A DNA stretch of 64,000 nucleotides from Cupriavidus sp. EM10 (lineage in GTDB: Bacteria; Pseudomonadota; Gammaproteobacteria; Burkholderiales; Burkholderiaceae), in the NCBI RefSeq assembly GCF_018729255.1, contig NZ_CP076060.1, positions 868,001 to 932,000 of the forward strand, in the 5' to 3' direction. This document shows positions 61,811-64,000 of the stretch, in pieces. The notes under the pieces were generated by a model. That model had not been told where the DNA came from. It searched no databases and saw nothing but the letters and a program-made list of their open reading frames with translations. A program made the translations under genes and the position numbers. Position 1 is the stretch's first letter. Each line of letters starts with the position of its first letter.

Positions 61811-62001
61811 GGCGCGTGGCGGATCGGGGAAGGCGTTCGGGGAGAGGTATCGGGCAGATGGCCATTATGCCAAACGGCGCGGTGGCGGCCATTGCCGATA
61901 GCCCGGAGGTGCCGGAAGGCGGATAGCTGGCAGGCGAGGCAGGAGCGGCGGCGCCGCCGTGGGCGGGGTGCCCCGCCGAAAACGGGAAACGAAAAACCGC
62001 G

Positions 62002-62799
62002 CTACGGGCGCGTTTCGTTCTGATTGAAGTCAGTGGCCGCTTCGCCCGTCACGGGCGGCGACAGGGTCGGTGCCTGGGCAGGCGTGGCCGGTACTGCAGC
62101 AGTCGGCGCGGCGGGCGCGGGTGCCGGTGCAACCGGCGCGGTCGCTGCCGAAGCTCCCGCCAGGGCCGGAGCCGGCGGCGCGGAAGCCGGGGCAGCTTCG
62201 GGCGCGCTGGCCGGCTTGCCCTGATGATGGATCTGGCGGCCCGTATCGGCCGGCGGACGCTTGCCCGAAGGCAATGCGCTTACCGCACCGGGACGGCGCG
62301 GCACCTTTTCGGCGGCGGCCAGCTTCTTCTTCTGCTCTTCAGGCAACTGCTGGTAGCGGTCCCACGCCTCGGCTTTCTTCTCCGCCGGCAGCTGGCGCGT
62401 GATCTGGTAGTTCTCGCGTGCCAGGCGGCGCTGCTGCGGCGTCATCCTGACCCATTCGGCCATCCGTTGCTGCAGGCGCTGCTGCTCTTCGGGCTTGAGG
62501 GTTGGGTACAGGTCGGCAATGCGCTGCCACTTGCGGCGATTCAGTTCGGGAATCGTCTCCCACAGCGGCTGCAGCGGCGCCAGGATCTGGCGATGCGTGG
62601 CGGACAGTTCCTGCCAGGTCGGGTGGGCGTTGAGGATGGGACGCGCCGCCGGCTGACTGGCGGACTGCGCCTGCGCACCCTGGGCATGGGCGCCATCCAT
62701 CACTACGTCGACGAAAAGTGCAGCCAGGGTCGCGCCGGCGGCGCAAAGTGCGGCGAGCCGGCGACGGAATGCGTCGGTACGGGAAGTCGTGCGGGCCAT
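62002..62799 (-). CDS. DUF3106 protein, exported
   Basis: 265 residues. A hydrophobic N-terminal signal or anchor (RRLAALCAAGATLAALFVDV) precedes the DUF3106 core, a helical repeat rich in Gln and Arg (WQELSATHRQILAPLQPLWE, QQRLQQRMAEWVRMTPQQRR, ENYQITRQLPAEKKAEAWDR). The last 80 residues are an Ala/Pro-rich, probably disordered tail. Predicted to act in the periplasm; the family has no established function. It directly follows the DUF3619 gene and belongs to the sigma factor operon. Confidence 0.88.
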   Translation of the reverse strand: MARTTSRTDAFRRRLAALCAAGATLAALFVDVVMDGAHAQGAQAQSASQPAARPILNAHPTWQELSATHRQILAPLQPLWETIPELNRRKWQRIADLYPTLKPEEQQRLQQRMAEWVRMTPQQRRLARENYQITRQLPAEKKAEAWDRYQQLPEEQKKKLAAAEKVPRRPGAVSALPSGKRPPADTGRQIHHQGKPASAPEAAPASAPPAPALAGASAATAPVAPAPAPAAPTAAVPATPAQAPTLSPPVTGEAATDFNQNETRP

Positions 62800-63243
62800 C
62801 TATTGGTCGCGGTCCCGCTTCAGGAACACGTGGAAGCCCTGGTCGGCGTATGCCGTCGGGGGCAGGTCATCGAGCAGCATCGCCGCGTCGACATCGGCCA
62901 GTTCCTCGACGCGCTTCTGCTGCTGCCAGTGGTAGATGCCCATCAGGCCGGCACCCAGCGCGACCAGCGTCCACACCAGCGCCAGCTTGCGCAGCCATGC
63001 ACCGGCACGGTGCAAAGGGGTGTCGTCCTCGTCGTCGAAGGCAAAGCCGTGCGGTGCGTTCGGCAGCGTGAGCTGCGGCACGTGAGCGCGTACTTCGGCC
63101 TTCTTCGCGGCCAGCGCCATGCGCCGCGCGGCGGTCAGCCGTTCGGAAATGTCCTGCGGCAGCGCCTCCGCGGAGGCATCGAGTGCCACCCGGATCTCAT
63201 GGGCGAAGCGCCGTTCCTGGATATCTCGTTCGTTTCTGCTCAT
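62800..63243 (-). CDS. DUF3619 membrane protein
   Basis: 147 residues. The N-terminal cytoplasmic part (ERRFAHEIRVALDASAEALP, DISERLTAARRMALAAKKA) precedes a single membrane segment (LVWTLVALGAGLMGIYHW) and a short acidic periplasmic end. DUF3619 proteins occur directly after an ECF sigma factor and are anti-sigma-like in position; that role is inference. The stop codon abuts the DUF3106 start and its own ATG overlaps the sigma gene stop by four bases. Confidence 0.9.
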   Translation of the reverse strand: MSRNERDIQERRFAHEIRVALDASAEALPQDISERLTAARRMALAAKKAEVRAHVPQLTLPNAPHGFAFDDEDDTPLHRAGAWLRKLALVWTLVALGAGLMGIYHWQQQKRVEELADVDAAMLLDDLPPTAYADQGFHVFLKRDRDQ

Positions 63244-63806
63244 AGTCGGACTCCCCGCGCACGCAACGCTTGCGCCAGCGTATGCGTGGCGCGGGAACAG
63301 TGCGTCTTGACGCTGCCTTCCGAGCAGCCCATCACGGCTGCGGTTTCGGCTACGTCCATATCCTCCCAGTAACGCATCAGGAAAGCCTCGCGTTGACGCG
63401 TAGGCAACCGCTGGATTTCCTGTTCGATGATATGCATGACCTGTGCCCGCTCGACCTTGTCGGCGCTGCTTTCGGCCATTTCGGTGCCGCTTTCGGCCTC
63501 CAGCGTGTCGAGCAGGTCGCCGTCGTCGCCTTCGCGGTCGTCGCGCAGGTTCGAGAACAGCGTCACCCAGGTGTTCCGCACCTTCTGGCGCCGGAACCAG
63601 TCATGGATGGTGTTCTGCAGGATGCGCTGGAACAGGGGTGGCAACTCGTTGGCCCCCTTGTCGCCGTACTTTTCCGCCAGCTTGATCATGGCGTCCTGCA
63701 CGATGTCCAGCGCAGCTTCGTCGTCACGAACGGCGAACACGGCCTGCTTGAAGGCGCGGCGCTCGACGCTGGCGAGAAAGTCTGAGAGTTCCTTGTCGGT
63801 GGCCAT
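63240..63806 (-). CDS. RNA polymerase sigma factor (ECF, sigma-70 family)
   Basis: 188 residues. Region 2 is at ALDIVQDAMIKLAEKYGDKG and LPPLFQRILQNTIHDWFRRQ; region 4 at QRLPTRQREAFLMRYWEDMD and VAETAAVMGCSEGSVKTHCS. Between them is an acidic linker (DDREGDDGDLLDTLEAES). It heads the sigma - DUF3619 - DUF3106 operon, which is conserved in Burkholderiales. The stop overlaps the DUF3619 start by four bases. Its target promoters are unknown. Confidence 0.93.
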   Translation of the reverse strand: MATDKELSDFLASVERRAFKQAVFAVRDDEAALDIVQDAMIKLAEKYGDKGANELPPLFQRILQNTIHDWFRRQKVRNTWVTLFSNLRDDREGDDGDLLDTLEAESGTEMAESSADKVERAQVMHIIEQEIQRLPTRQREAFLMRYWEDMDVAETAAVMGCSEGSVKTHCSRATHTLAQALRARGVRL

Positions 63807-64000
63807 GCAGGCAAAAACAGCAGTTGGGCACTCAGGCCAGGCCGATATGTGCCGGACTCGTCCTGTGGCACCCCGGAATTGTCTGCGATGCTAGCAAAAA
63901 ACAGCCGCATTCTGCCACTCCTGTATTCAAGTGCAGACATGCTGGCTTCCCAACGCAACCCGCGATTGTCGCGCGTTTGCCCTATGCCGGTGCGGCCGTG
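63807..64000. other. upstream region of the sigma factor gene, right edge
   Basis: No supported gene. On the plus strand an open frame starts at ATG 63939 (MLASQRNPRLSRV) and runs to the edge but lacks a ribosome binding site; it could be the 5' end of a divergent gene or part of a leader. The region should include the promoter of the sigma factor operon. Confidence 0.4.

Noticed and set aside
63939..64000. ATG-initiated open frame at the right edge on the plus strand
   Set aside because: Only 20 codons visible, no ribosome binding site, no recognisable N-terminus; cannot be supported.

Overview
The window is chromosomal DNA of a G+C-rich betaproteobacterium, most likely Burkholderiaceae of the Cupriavidus/Ralstonia group. 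I infer this from the very high GC at third codon positions, the paired DUF3619/DUF3106 genes behind an ECF sigma factor, DUF2917 beside a MocR regulator, OmpC-type porins of the Burkholderia style, a TRAP-linked hexuronate cluster and the split purine-degradation layout. No ribosomal RNA, CRISPR array, complete insertion sequence or prophage was seen.

Layout. 0-13.2 kb: mixed housekeeping and envelope genes: an initiator tRNA-Met, a DUF2252 protein, lipid A hydroxylase LpxO, a duplicated-PAS GGDEF protein, a MocR/DUF2917 pair, an FAD oxidoreductase with DUF1415, a methyltransferase and a DUF342/FapA protein. 13.4-14.9 kb: a receiver-like protein without its phospho-acceptor Asp, a two-gene HEPN cassette and tRNA-Thr(CGT). 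15.2-21.7 kb: a porin divergent from udh - lactonase - dctPQM, which fits uptake of hexuronates and their oxidation to aldarates. 21.7-25.2 kb: an accessory island with the tail of a VgrG-like protein, a large M23 + GH19-like cell-wall hydrolase and a low-GC exported protein, which looks like a type VI effector/immunity module. 25.3-34.3 kb: fbp, pepN, a DUF4136 lipoprotein, maeB and an intact porin. 34.5-51.6 kb: purine degradation: uraD, puuE, a urate/xanthine permease, a GntR regulator, uraH, puuD, guaD, add, xdhCBA and a LysR regulator, interrupted by a Mn exporter gene with a yybP-ykoY riboswitch and by a fatty acid desaturase. 51.8-64 kb: core genes: DUF4126, FtsX-type permease, truncated globin, DUF924, TetR, LOG-family protein, dgkA, glycosyltransferase, LpxH-like phosphoesterase, lipase, RDD protein, DUF3106, DUF3619 and a sigma factor.

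How the genes work together. The purine genes form a continuous route: adenine/adenosine and guanine deamination (add, guaD), hypoxanthine/xanthine to urate (xdhAB with XdhC), urate to 5-hydroxyisourate (puuD), then uraH, uraD and puuE to allantoate; allantoicase is not in the window. The GntR and LysR genes each lie beside clear palindromic operators. The hexuronate genes supply outer-membrane entry (porin), TRAP uptake, dehydrogenation and lactone opening.

A property of the whole sequence matters to any user. At least ten genes are broken by a single missing base, and in every case restoring one base in a short homopolymer run (3-5 identical bases, or 7 T) rebuilds a normal family member. 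This points to under-called homopolymers in the assembly rather than to real pseudogenes. Frameshifted genes are listed under their reconstructed extent with the position of the break.
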